Below are positions 1 to 6,122 of a stretch of 11,185 bases of DNA, piece after piece; the stretch's first letter is position 1; the number at the start of each line of letters is the position of its first letter. The stretch is from assembly GCA_003150175.1 (NCBI GenBank), contig QAKZ01000025.1, positions 1-11,185 of the forward strand. Reading direction: 5' to 3'. This DNA is from Coriobacteriia bacterium (GTDB lineage: Bacteria; Actinomycetota; Coriobacteriia; Coriobacteriales; Atopobiaceae). The notes under the pieces were generated by a model. It did no database searches, was not told the DNA's origin, and saw only the letters and a list, made by a program, of their open reading frames with translations. The translations under genes and the position numbers were made by a program.

Positions 1-290
1 GGGGTCGCGGGCACGGAGACCGGCCCGGCAGGTGGGGGCGGGGGCACAGGCGGGGACGGGACCGCAGGGACCGGTTCCGCGGCCAAGGCGCCGGAGGAGC
101 CGGGCGAGGCGCCGGGCGCAGCAGGGCCCCTCGCGCCGAGGCAGTCCGGCTCATCGAGCGCAGCCGCGATCTCCGACGGTCCGTTGTCCTTCCTCGAGAA
201 GTCGTACAGACAGCCGTAACAGACCTGCATGTCCTCATAGAGCATCTCCCCGCATCTAGGGCAGGTCTTCTTTGCGTAGCCCATTCCCAT
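1..290 (-). CDS. Zinc-ribbon protein with proline-rich linker (partial, C-terminus beyond window)
   Basis: The first 96 residues are visible and the frame stays open to the window edge. Residues 10-27 form a zinc ribbon, C10-x2-C13 and C24-x2-C27 (CPRCG ... CYGC). From about residue 55 the sequence becomes rich in Ala, Gly and Pro, with a run of prolines near residues 80-90 that looks like a flexible linker to a domain outside the window. No signal peptide or membrane segment is seen, so it is probably cytosolic. ATG at 290 was chosen because GGGAGG sits 6 bases upstream; ATGs at 296 and 284 are in frame but badly spaced. It follows the DUF192 gene by 15 bases and is likely the next gene of the pilus operon. 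In such ribbon-linker proteins the missing part is often a signalling or binding domain (FHA would be one guess), but that cannot be seen here. Confidence 0.75.
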   Translation of the reverse strand, partial: MGMGYAKKTCPRCGEMLYEDMQVCYGCLYDFSRKDNGPSEIAAALDEPDCLGARGPAAPGASPGSSGALAAEPVPAVPSPPVPPPPPAGPVSVPAT

Positions 291-305
291 GAGCATCCTC
301 CCTCT

Positions 306-674
306 TCATCGTCGCGACCCCAGAAAACCGTCGGCGCTCACGGCCTGCGCCCACAGATGGTCGCCCTCGCGAAGCCAGTCCCCCGGCGCGGCGGGGCGCT
401 CGATCACGCAGGACGCGCCCTCCCTAGACTCCACGTTCCCCCCGCCCACCGCGCGGCAGACCTCGAGAACCTCCCCGCGCTCGCCGACGAAGGCGAGGTC
501 GAGCGCGTACGGCATCCCGAAGGTGTGCACCGACGAGCAGCGAGTGAGCATGACGGGCGGAGCCTCGGGGCCCGTGCCCAACAGCCCGCGGAGCTTTTGC
601 GCCCGGGTGTTGAGCACGCGGACCTCGAGCACCTCGCCGGGGCGCTCGTCCGCCTCGAGCCTTGCCCAGGCCAT
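306..674 (-). CDS. DUF192 family protein
   Basis: This 122-aa protein matches the DUF192 family. The diagnostic core is at residues 46-63, CSSVHTFGMPYALDLAFV, the family's C-x2-(I/V)HTFGM-(x)3-(I/L)D-(x)2-F pattern, followed by G-x-V and a later G-A block (residues 86-90). The length is normal for the domain. DUF192 proteins have no firmly assigned biochemical role. Many family members are exported; this one has no signal peptide or membrane segment, so a cytosolic location is inferred. ATG at 674 lies one base after the TGA of the upstream TadE-like gene, so translation is probably coupled. The position at the end of a pilus operon suggests a link with pilus assembly or regulation, but the sequence does not show one. 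Confidence 0.85.
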   Translation of the reverse strand: MAWARLEADERPGEVLEVRVLNTRAQKLRGLLGTGPEAPPVMLTRCSSVHTFGMPYALDLAFVGERGEVLEVCRAVGGGNVESREGASCVIERPAAPGDWLREGDHLWAQAVSADGFLGSRR

Positions 675-675
675 C

Positions 676-1152
676 TCAGATCACCACCCCTGGCCGATAC
701 CGGTCGACGACGAGCGAGCGCTCGTGCGTGAGCGCCGCCGGCGACTCCAGCGTGATTCCGGGCATCCGCAGATGCCGCGGCCACGGCCGGTACCTGAGCG
801 TGCAGGTATAGCGCGTGAGCAGCGGGGACATGACGAGCGACCCCGGGGGCGCATCCTCGCCGGCGCCGCTCGTCCTCACCTCCACCTCGCAGACCCCCTC
901 CCTTCCCAGGGCGTCGCGGATCGCCGCAGCGACCTCGGCCTCGGCGACCTCGGCGGTCTGGGTCCCCGCCGGCGCGACGCCATGGGCGACCACCGCGGTC
1001 AGGCTCGCTTGGTCGAACACCGCGCACGCGTCGAGGAATCCCATGAGGTTGAAGACGATGAGCGCGACCACGATCGCCGGAGGCACGAGGACGGCAAGCT
1101 CAACCGTCATCTGTCCCTCGCGGGCGCCGAGGGAGGCGGCCCGGCGCCTCAC
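676..1152 (-). CDS. TadE-like minor pseudopilin (second copy)
   Basis: A 158-aa TadE-like protein. The N-terminus has a short basic leader, then a prepilin-type junction G13|Q14-M-T-V-E18 with Glu at +5, followed by a hydrophobic helix at about residues 20-41. The rest (42-158) is a small, presumably exported domain with Cys43, Cys88 and Cys117. TadE-type proteins are minor subunits or assembly factors of Flp pili and are processed by the prepilin peptidase. The start is taken as GTG at 1152, whose GTGA overlaps the stop of the TadG-like gene. An in-frame ATG at 1110 would begin inside the processing motif and lose the leader, so it is unlikely. The next gene starts one base after the stop. 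Family assignment rests on N-terminal architecture; the C-terminal domain is not recognised. Confidence 0.8.
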   Translation of the reverse strand: MRRRAASLGAREGQMTVELAVLVPPAIVVALIVFNLMGFLDACAVFDQASLTAVVAHGVAPAGTQTAEVAEAEVAAAIRDALGREGVCEVEVRTSGAGEDAPPGSLVMSPLLTRYTCTLRYRPWPRHLRMPGITLESPAALTHERSLVVDRYRPGVVI

Positions 1153-3239
1153 AGCGCGCCCGCCAGCTTCTTGAGGTTCACCTTGAGCGGGATCTTGAGC
1201 TCGGTGCCGGGTACCGTGAGCTCGGCCACGGTGAAGTCCTCGTCGCCGTAGGTGTCGAGCGCCCATCCCGCGAACGCCCTCACGTAAGCGGAGACGTCCC
1301 CGGAATCCGGGAGCTCGTTTATGAGCCCCCGCACGGTCGACGCCTTGTCGTAGCCCGCCTGGTCCAGGATCTCCCGCGTGTTCACGAGCACGGGCTTGCG
1401 CAGGCGCATGTCAGAGGGGGTGAGCCCGCACGTCTCCATGATCTCGCCGAGCCTCCGCTTGAGCCAAGAGCCGGCGGAGCCGCCGAGCACCCCATCGAGT
1501 TTGTCGAGAAACCCTCCGCCCGCCTCCGCGACCGAGCCGTAGGCCGACCCGTACCCCACGAGCAGCCTGCCCCAGAGCGTGGCCACGCCGTCCGCCATGC
1601 TGCCCGCGAGCGAGCCGTCGGCAGAGACGCCGTCGAAGAAGCTGGCCAGGACGTTGTTCTCGGCGGTCGAGTCGTCCGGCGCGAGCGCCGCGCCGGAGAC
1701 CGCCGCCCCGGGCGGCAGTGCCGCGGCCGAGAGGAACACGGAGGTGAGCTCGGAGGGGACCGCCGCCGCCTCACCGCGGGCGACCACGGCCACGCACCCG
1801 TAGGCACCCGGCGGGCAGAGCTTCGGCCTCGTCACGGTCAGGGCGTCGATCGCCCGTTTGAACATATCGGAGCCCTGCTCGGCCTTCTCCTTGAGCTGCT
1901 TTCTGGCCTCGACCTCCTCCTTTTTTGCCTTCTGATAGTCCTTGGACGCCTCAACGACCTCGCGCCACCAATGCTCGAAGCCGTTTTCGATCGAGGTCGA
2001 GGCGGCAGCGGCGCGGCCCAGCTCCCCCACGCTCATTCGGCACTCGCCGCACTTGAGGACGCTTCCCGCCTCGAGATCGGCAAGCGAGGCCGTGCCGCAG
2101 AACCCTCCGTCCGCGCCGGGGCACTTCATGGACGAGTGAAGGACGCGCCCGCCCTCGGCTGCCGAGCACGGCCAGGCAGCGTCCGTGTACAGGGTGGTCG
2201 CGCGCGTCTCGTCGGCGTTGTGGGGCAGGCTCGGGAGGTCGATCTCCACACCGCCGTCGGGCGACTCCGCGTACGACCCACGGCGCACCTCCCCCAGCGC
2301 GAACTCGTAGAAGGCCCGCCGGCATACGTCGTCGGTGAGCTGCTCGGCACCCGGCCCGTCCACGGAGCAGGAGCCGAGCCTCGCCGCGTAGTACGCCCGG
2401 GCCCGCTGCAGCGGGGCCCCGAAGGACCATGAATCGGCGGAGGGGTAGCAGGGGTTCTCGCCATCGCCGAGGCCGGCGAGCGTCTGGGCACGCTGCCACA
2501 GGCAGTACGGCCGCTCGCCGCAGTCCGCCCTCCAGCCGCGCTCCCGTGCGGCGTCGGCCCGCTCCTTCGCCTCCCGCTCCTTGGCCGCGAGCTCGCGCAT
2601 CTGCTGCGCCAACTGCTCCGCCGCAGAGTCGTCGACGTCCGCCTCGAGCGCCGAGAAATCCGACTGAGAGCGTTGGGGAAAGGGCACGGCGCACCCGGCG
2701 TAGGCCAGCCCCTCCTCGGAATTTGCCAGGACGCAAGCAGCCGAATTCGATACCACGATGGCCGGCAGCGCCGCCTCGAGCGTCCGCAGCCCCGAGGCGG
2801 CGCTTCGCGAGAAGTCCCGGCGCGCGGAGAGGACCTGCGTCCCGCAGGAGACAAGCTCGGCACCGGTGGCTGCGAGCGGCGGCACACACGACGCGACGAG
2901 CCCCGCCCCGCAGGTGACCATGCCCGCGAGCCCCATGCTGAGGACGCAGGCGTCGAGGGTCTGGGCGATGGTGGCGTAGGCGGCCACGGCGTTGGCCCCC
3001 GAGGCCGCGGCGGCATCGGCCACCTGCTGGACCTCGCCCGAGCGTGCCGACACCCACTGCGCCGACGCCGCAGAGAACACGAGCGAGACGCTCAGGAGCA
3101 GCGCAACCGCGACGGCGACCGTCGTGTAACCGCCCTCGTCGTCGATGAATGTCCCCACGCCGAGCATGGGCCGTCTGCGGGTTCCCTCACCCCCAGACGC
3201 CGACCCAGTCGCCATACGACCCGTTGACCCAATCCGCAT
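1149..3239 (-). CDS. Large TadG-like, cysteine-rich pilus-associated protein
   Basis: Up to 696 aa. A DDEGGYTTVAVA segment (33-44) leads into one membrane helix (about 40-60), then a large domain expected outside the membrane. The layout fits TadG / Tad-like minor subunits, but position +5 after the Gly pair is not Glu, so peptidase processing is doubtful. Visible parts: an Ala-rich helical region (68-165), charged coiled-coil-like stretches (205-236 and 432-457), an Ada-like cluster H368-x4-C373 ... C397-x2-C400, and a C-terminal 490-696 region without Cys except C604. There are 19 cysteines in total, which suggests disulfides or metal binding. ATG at 3239 has GGAGGT eight bases upstream and overlaps the preceding gene by 53 bases; ATG at 3167 (672 aa) would remove an odd N-terminal extension but lacks a good ribosome site. 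A tip adhesin or initiator role is inference. Confidence 0.8.
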   Translation of the reverse strand: MRIGSTGRMATGSASGGEGTRRRPMLGVGTFIDDEGGYTTVAVAVALLLSVSLVFSAASAQWVSARSGEVQQVADAAAASGANAVAAYATIAQTLDACVLSMGLAGMVTCGAGLVASCVPPLAATGAELVSCGTQVLSARRDFSRSAASGLRTLEAALPAIVVSNSAACVLANSEEGLAYAGCAVPFPQRSQSDFSALEADVDDSAAEQLAQQMRELAAKEREAKERADAARERGWRADCGERPYCLWQRAQTLAGLGDGENPCYPSADSWSFGAPLQRARAYYAARLGSCSVDGPGAEQLTDDVCRRAFYEFALGEVRRGSYAESPDGGVEIDLPSLPHNADETRATTLYTDAAWPCSAAEGGRVLHSSMKCPGADGGFCGTASLADLEAGSVLKCGECRMSVGELGRAAAASTSIENGFEHWWREVVEASKDYQKAKKEEVEARKQLKEKAEQGSDMFKRAIDALTVTRPKLCPPGAYGCVAVVARGEAAAVPSELTSVFLSAAALPPGAAVSGAALAPDDSTAENNVLASFFDGVSADGSLAGSMADGVATLWGRLLVGYGSAYGSVAEAGGGFLDKLDGVLGGSAGSWLKRRLGEIMETCGLTPSDMRLRKPVLVNTREILDQAGYDKASTVRGLINELPDSGDVSAYVRAFAGWALDTYGDEDFTVAELTVPGTELKIPLKVNLKKLAGAL

Positions 3240-3654
3240 GTGAGCTCACCTCCACCGTGACCTCCAGCACCACCCCCGCCCCATCGGACCCGAGCAGCGC
3301 CCCGCTAATGGCTGACATGAGGGGCAGCGGCCGCGCGTGGCCGCGCACCTCGACCCTCGACCTCCCCGAGCCCGCGCCCTCCACGTTGATCGACCAATCC
3401 CCCTCCCCTCCCGCATGGAACACGCTGACCTCGGGCACCGCCTTGAGACGGCGGCGCACGAAGGCGACCGCCTCGTCAGACGAGGGGTTCGACGCCGCCA
3501 GGCGCGCGCCTTGCGCGGCGGCGCCCGACATGACGGCGCGCGTGTAGAGCAGGCACGCGGGCTGCACGAGCAGCGCCACGACGAGGAACAGAACGGGGAT
3601 GAGCACGGCCGCCTCCACACTCGCCTGCCCCTCCTCGTCCATAGGCGCCGGCAT
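3187..3654 (-). CDS. TadE-like minor pseudopilin (first copy)
   Basis: A 155-aa protein with the TadE layout: acidic leader MPAPMDEEG, prepilin-type junction G9|Q10-A-S-V-E14 (Glu at +5), and a hydrophobic helix at about 15-37, then an exported domain of about 115 residues. That domain includes an Arg/Lys-rich helix (66-72) and beta-like stretches ending in aromatic residues (Trp142, Trp150, Trp154). TadE proteins are minor pseudopilins needed for Flp pilus production. ATG at 3654 is preferred because GAGG lies about 10 bases upstream; ATG at 3642 lacks a ribosome site and leaves only a four-residue leader. The gene begins 11 bases after the mini-pseudopilin stop and its 3' end probably overlaps the TadG-like gene. 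Its sole cysteine, Cys34, is in or next to the helix. Confidence 0.8.
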   Translation of the reverse strand: MPAPMDEEGQASVEAAVLIPVLFLVVALLVQPACLLYTRAVMSGAAAQGARLAASNPSSDEAVAFVRRRLKAVPEVSVFHAGGEGDWSINVEGAGSGRSRVEVRGHARPLPLMSAISGALLGSDGAGVVLEVTVEVSSHADWVNGSYGDWVGVWG

Positions 3655-3665
3655 CGGGCGGCGCC

Positions 3666-3851
3666 TCAGAAGGCCATGATGTCCTTGAGCGCGCGCACGA
3701 CGCCCGCGGCGGTGTTGTGCGACGCGGCCTCGGACGCGAGCGCGAGGAGCCTCCCGTCCCGGGCGGCGCGCCACAGGGCCCCCATCCCCAGGCAGACCGC
3801 GGCCAGGGCCATGGCCACCAGCAGGAACTCGACCGTCGACTGGCCGCTCAC
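3666..3851 (-). CDS. Mini-pseudopilin of 61 aa (TadE/Flp-like N-terminus)
   Basis: A short protein that opens with a prepilin-type motif almost at its first residue: (M)SG3|Q4-S-T-V-E8-F, with Glu at +5 of the predicted cut, then a hydrophobic helix (about 9-28) and a small tail of some 33 residues. The GTG start at 3851 forms a GTGA overlap with the stop of the upstream 152-aa protein; in-frame upstream starts would lie inside that gene and add an Arg-rich, unlikely leader. The leader would be only three residues, very short for this class. The mature size (about 58 aa) is close to a pilin, so it could be a minor pilin, or a cut-down TadE-like subunit. Position between the pilin module and a full TadE-like gene supports a role in the pilus. 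Exact family not recognised. Confidence 0.7.
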   Translation of the reverse strand: MSGQSTVEFLLVAMALAAVCLGMGALWRAARDGRLLALASEAASHNTAAGVVRALKDIMAF

Positions 3852-4306
3852 GGATGACCGTCGACGAGCTCGCGGGCCAAATCGTCCGCATCGAACCTCC
3901 ATGTGAGCACCTCGCTTTCGCCCTCGCGGACCCTCTTGACCACGCACACCTCGGACCAGTCGCCGCCATAGGCCACGCACCCCCAGGAATCTCCCAGGAC
4001 CCCCAAGTAGCCCGATCGCGTGAGCACGCAGTCGCCCCTGCCCGCGTATCGCTCGAGCACGCGGGCCGCCGCGTCCGGGACGTCGCCCCGGACGGGCTCG
4101 GATGCGCCCGGGGTACCGAGAGCCTCCCCGAGCAGGGCGGCCGGCGCCCCCGTCTCTCCCGCCGCGTCATCGCGCGCCCCTTCCCCAGAGCCCACCGAGC
4201 GCGCGTCGCCGTAGCGAACGGCCGCCGCAGCGACGGCGAGGGCCGCCGCGAGGGCGAGCGCCGCCCATGCCGCGGCGGCGCGGGGCCGGCGCCCCCTTCC
4301 GCTCAC
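3848..4306 (-). CDS. Unrecognised 152-aa membrane-anchored protein in the pilus operon
   Basis: I do not recognise this protein. It begins with a basic patch (GRGRRPR, 3-9) followed by an Ala/Leu-rich helix (about 11-30) that could be an uncleaved anchor or a signal peptide. A low-complexity Gly/Ala/acidic segment (33-75) acts as a linker. A compact C-terminal domain (76-152) follows, with Cys93, Cys110 and Cys121, several aromatic residues (Tyr87, Tyr100, Trp108, Tyr113, Trp117, Trp136) and Gly-rich turns. The domain is expected outside the membrane. GTG at 4306 lies in a GTGA overlap with the flp stop, which implies coupled translation with the pilin. No prepilin-type Glu motif is present. 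Its place directly after the pilin suggests a pilus-associated accessory protein; nothing in the sequence fixes a biochemical role. Confidence 0.75.
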   Translation of the reverse strand: MSGRGRRPRAAAAWAALALAAALAVAAAAVRYGDARSVGSGEGARDDAAGETGAPAALLGEALGTPGASEPVRGDVPDAAARVLERYAGRGDCVLTRSGYLGVLGDSWGCVAYGGDWSEVCVVKRVREGESEVLTWRFDADDLARELVDGHP

Positions 4307-4512
4307 AGGGAGTTGATGCCATCGGCGATCGCATTCCAAAGCTCAGTGACCTTGCCCCTGAACGCCACGATGGCGATGATGGCTATGACCACGAGCACGC
4401 CGACCAGGATCGCGTACTCGGTCGTGCCCTGGGCGCGCTCGTCGCGCACGAACTCCCGGAGCTTGCCCGCGTTCTCCCAGCAAAGCACCATTGCCTCTGC
4501 GAATCTCTCCAT
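4303..4512 (-). CDS. flp: Flp-type (type IVb) pilin precursor
   Basis: A 69-aa Flp/Fap pilin precursor, the major subunit of the Tad pilus. A 27-residue charged leader precedes the processing region RA27|QGTTEY33, with Glu at +5 and Tyr at +6 of the mature protein as in the Flp family, followed by the very hydrophobic helix (34-51) and a short C-terminal tail. The mature pilin would be 42 residues. The residue before the predicted cut is Ala rather than the usual Gly. ATG at 4512 has AAGGGA about 9 bases upstream. It is separated from tadC by 45 bases with a stem-loop, while its stop overlaps the next gene by 4 bases. It is the only gene in this window with the Flp Glu-Tyr motif. Confidence 0.95.
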   Translation of the reverse strand: MERFAEAMVLCWENAGKLREFVRDERAQGTTEYAILVGVLVVIAIIAIVAFRGKVTELWNAIADGINSL

Positions 4513-4537
4513 TTCTCGTTCCCTTCTTCTATGCCCC

Positions 4538-4555
4538 GCCGCCCCACAGGGCGGC
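4538..4555 (-). promoter_or_regulatory. Stem-loop between tadC and flp
   Basis: On the minus strand GCCGCCC-TGTG-GGGCGGC forms a perfect 7-bp G+C stem with a 4-base loop. It starts three bases after the tadC stop codon and ends 25 bases before the flp start. No T-run follows, so it is not a standard intrinsic terminator. It might cause partial termination or, more likely, mark or protect the 5' end of a processed pilin transcript. The function is inference; the hairpin itself is plain in the sequence. Confidence 0.55.
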
Positions 4556-4557
4556 CC

Positions 4558-5184
4558 TTACCCCAGCCGGAGCGCGCCTCCCAGAAGCGGCCCCAGGATC
4601 GCCAGCAGCATCGCCGGCACGATGAGCGTCCCGAGCGGGATGAGCATCTTCACCGGGACGCGCTCGATCTCCTCCTCGACGAGCGAACGCTGCTCGTCGC
4701 GCATGACCTGCGCCTGGCGCTCGAGCGACTCCGCCAGCGGCGAGCCGAACGCGAGGGACTCGCACACCACGGAGCCGAACCGCGCGAGCTCGGGGGCGCC
4801 GAGCTCGCCGGCTGCCGCCTCGAAGGCCTCCTCGCGCGTCGCGGCGCCGATCCTCCACGAGAGAAGGGCGTGCGCGAGCCCGCGGGCCAGGGCGTCGCCA
4901 TAGCTCGAGCAGTACAGCTCGAGCGACGAGTCGAACGAGAGCCCCGCGGAGAGCCCGAGCACGACGACGTCGATCATGACCGGCATCTGCTCCAGGCACT
5001 CCTTCCTCGCACGCGCCTGCTCGCCGCCGCGCCGGGCACGCTCGAGCACAGGCGAGAGGAGCCCCGTAAGCTCGTCCGCGACGCCCAGACCCAAGGCCTC
5101 GTGGGACGCCCCTCCAGCGGTGACCGCCAGGCACGCCGAGGCGGCGGATGCGGCGGCGAGGGCGCAGGCGAGCCCGCCCGCCAT
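4558..5184 (-). CDS. tadC: TadC-type platform protein (T2SS F domain)
   Basis: A 208-aa inner-membrane protein of the type II secretion F (GspF/TadC) family, which with TadB forms the platform that couples the motor ATPase to pilin extraction. An N-terminal hydrophobic segment (about 4-22) is followed by the cytosolic F domain (about 60-180). That domain contains the family-typical stretch P68-V-M-I-D-V-V-V-L-G-L-S-A-G-L-S and the E-S-L-A-F-G-S-P-L block (141-149). A long C-terminal membrane helix spans about 184-203. The length is short, as some TadC proteins have about 300 residues, but the domain is complete. ATG at 5184 shares one base with the tadB stop (TGATG), so translation is coupled. 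An upstream in-frame start would only read through tadB in the wrong frame and is rejected. Confidence 0.9.
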   Translation of the reverse strand: MAGGLACALAAASAASACLAVTAGGASHEALGLGVADELTGLLSPVLERARRGGEQARARKECLEQMPVMIDVVVLGLSAGLSFDSSLELYCSSYGDALARGLAHALLSWRIGAATREEAFEAAAGELGAPELARFGSVVCESLAFGSPLAESLERQAQVMRDEQRSLVEEEIERVPVKMLIPLGTLIVPAMLLAILGPLLGGALRLG

Positions 5185-6122
5185 CAGAGGACCTTCCCTA
5201 CGAGGCGGCGGATGATGGCGACCGCCGTCGCGTCGAGCGCCGCCGCCACAAGGACGCAGCCCGTCCCCGCCGGCGTGCAGAGCCCCTCTTGGAAGTCGGG
5301 GGAGATCGCCGCCAGCAGGCAGACCATGACGGCGGGCAAAAGGCACACTACCCGCACGGACATCCTGACCTGCGCGGTCTTCACCGCGAGCAGGCGCTCG
5401 AACTCGCCTTGCCGCTCCACGAGCACGGCGGAGCGCTGGAAGAGGCCCCGAAGCGGGCTGCCCGTGCGGTGCGAGATCACGAGCGCCGTGGAGAGGAGCC
5501 CCGCCCCAGGGGCCTCGAGCTCCCGCGAGAGGGCGGCGAGCGCCTCCTCGGTCGACATCCCGCAGCGCAGGCGCAAGCCGAGCCGGGCGAACGCCTCTCC
5601 CACAGCGCCGCTCACGTGCGCCCCCGCGTACTCCGCCGCCTGCACGAGCGTCATCCCCGCGCCTATCGCCACCGCCAAGGTGCGGAACACCGCCGGCATG
5701 GCCTTGGCCGCCTCACGCCGCAGCGCCTCGGCGCGGCGCGAGGCGGCGAGGGGAACGCCGGCGAGGAGCCCCGCGACGCAGACCGGGAGCATGAGCCATG
5801 ACCCGAAGAGCGCCGAGGCCAGGATCCCCGCGCCCACGGCCGCGAGCACGAGCGCGCTAGCCGCCTCGCCCTCGTCGAGCCCAGCTCCCGCCGCGCCCGT
5901 CCGCGACGCCGCCCAGCGGGCGCACTCGCGCCAACCGGGCAACGCGAGCAGGGCGGACGCAGCGCGGCTCGCACCCAGGGCCCTGAGCAGCTCCGACGCA
6001 CGCCGCAGCGCGCTTCTTGCCGCGCGCTCGGCGGCGAGAGGGGCGGCGTCCCCTCTCCCGGTCAGGCTCCGCGCGAGCGCCGCTGAGGACGCGGCCACCG
6101 CTAAGAGAAGGACCGCCTCCAT
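5184..6122 (-). CDS. tadB: TadB-type platform protein (T2SS F domain)
   Basis: A 312-aa integral membrane protein of the GspF/TadB family, partner of TadC in the pilus platform. An N-terminal hydrophobic segment (1-18) is followed by an Arg/Ala-rich stretch, a pair of membrane helices (about 87-106 and 108-126), the cytosolic F domain (about 140-250, with the M-P-A-V-F-R-T-L-A-V-A-I-G-A-G-M-T segment at 142-158 and the G-S-P-L-R-G-L motif at 221-227), and two C-terminal helices (about 256-273 and 286-305). ATG at 6122 was chosen because GGGGGAGGTGG lies just upstream and the protein then starts with its hydrophobic segment; an ATG at 6200 would add 26 Gly/Arg-rich residues encoded by the end of tadA. 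The gene overlaps tadA by 22 bases and tadC by one base. Confidence 0.9.
   Translation of the reverse strand: MEAVLLLAVAASSAALARSLTGRGDAAPLAAERAARSALRRASELLRALGASRAASALLALPGWRECARWAASRTGAAGAGLDEGEAASALVLAAVGAGILASALFGSWLMLPVCVAGLLAGVPLAASRRAEALRREAAKAMPAVFRTLAVAIGAGMTLVQAAEYAGAHVSGAVGEAFARLGLRLRCGMSTEEALAALSRELEAPGAGLLSTALVISHRTGSPLRGLFQRSAVLVERQGEFERLLAVKTAQVRMSVRVVCLLPAVMVCLLAAISPDFQEGLCTPAGTGCVLVAAALDATAVAIIRRLVGKVL

Noticed and set aside
1951..3057. Minus-strand 368-codon frame inside the TadG-like gene
   Set aside because: Gly/Arg-rich out-of-frame shadow; the 1149-3239 frame has the membrane helix, coiled coils and ordered Cys pattern expected of a real protein.
3187..4170. A 327-residue fusion reading upstream of the first TadE-like protein
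   Set aside because: The extra N-terminal part is an Arg-rich shadow of two overlapping genes; the TadE-type leader begins at 3654.
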